Origin: Desulfobacterales bacterium
GTDB lineage: Bacteria; Desulfobacterota; Desulfobacteria; Desulfobacterales; JAAELO01
Direction: 5' to 3'
NCBI GenBank assembly: GCA_024226555.1
Contig: JAAELO010000039.1
Coordinates: forward strand, 1 to 52,394
DNA length: 52,394 bases
Shown: piece after piece, positions 52,394-52,394 of the stretch
How positions within the stretch are numbered: the first letter of the stretch is position 1
How the letters are laid out: the number at the start of each line of letters is the position of its first letter
Made by a program: the position numbers and the translations under genes
Notes under the pieces: generated by a model
What the model was told of the DNA's origin: nothing
What the model saw: the letters and a program-made list of their open reading frames with translations, nothing else
Databases searched by the model: none

Positions 52394-52394
52394 A

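Noticed and set aside
1-52394. CRISPR array, retron, toxin-antitoxin or phage defence island
   Set aside because: I looked for regular direct repeats, reverse transcriptases, nucleases and small paired toxin genes. Only dispersed inverted repeats and ordinary housekeeping genes were seen.

Overview
The window is AT-rich bacterial chromosome with short intergenic gaps. Lipobox-type lipoproteins, a RecC-like nuclease subunit, chemoreceptors, MurJ and a Gram-negative style YejABE transporter suggest a motile, diderm organism, possibly anaerobic (NifU/NifS-type Fe-S assembly). I cannot name the phylum. No rRNA, tRNA, CRISPR array or prophage was recognised.

Layout. 1-3600: a GC-rich inverted repeat, an unknown membrane-anchored protein, queF and a lipoprotein. 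3600-9200: a c-di-GMP-I riboswitch on the + strand with its own promoter, facing the 3' end of a very large multi-GAF hybrid histidine kinase, then a PlsC-like acyltransferase. 9350-16815: two small proteins, then a peptide ABC transporter operon (yejB, yejE, yejA, a small cREC-type receiver protein, two ATPases). 16820-21320: repeat elements, a TPR lipoprotein, a structured intergenic element, a secreted lipase, a chemoreceptor remnant and an Hsp20. 21588-27516: a tandem ribbon-helix-helix protein, a CDP-alcohol phosphatidyltransferase, HAD/DHFR-like/ROK enzymes, ThpR, DUF1294, a lipoprotein and a CYTH enzyme. 27684-32132: a compact minus-strand cluster for cysteine and Fe-S cluster synthesis (serine acetyltransferase, cysK, a Cys-rich HTH regulator, nifU, nifS). 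32430-39845: a CheY-like protein, a DUF362 protein, a chemoreceptor, a GNAT enzyme and recC. 40437-45677: a TerB-like protein, an S1-domain protein, murJ, a HAD phosphatase and a small conserved-looking protein. 45819-52394: a DUF4402 protein, a frameshifted IS200-type insertion sequence, ligA and clpB.

The dominant non-coding feature is a family of short AT-rich elements (about 30 to 240 bp) with inverted ends close to AGGGAACCTCTAATAA / TTATTAGAGATTCCCT. At least a dozen copies or remnants lie between genes. Several ends abut TA, which suggests a non-autonomous MITE family. One copy supplies the apparent start codon of thpR and another the stop codon of the TPR lipoprotein gene.

The best candidates for undescribed biology are the orphan c-di-GMP riboswitch that would transcribe antisense into the hybrid kinase gene, and a pair of matching 17-bp palindromes in front of the cysteine operon and its embedded regulator. 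The MITE family and three structured intergenic inverted repeats (46-139, 18611-18688, 47257-47331) follow.
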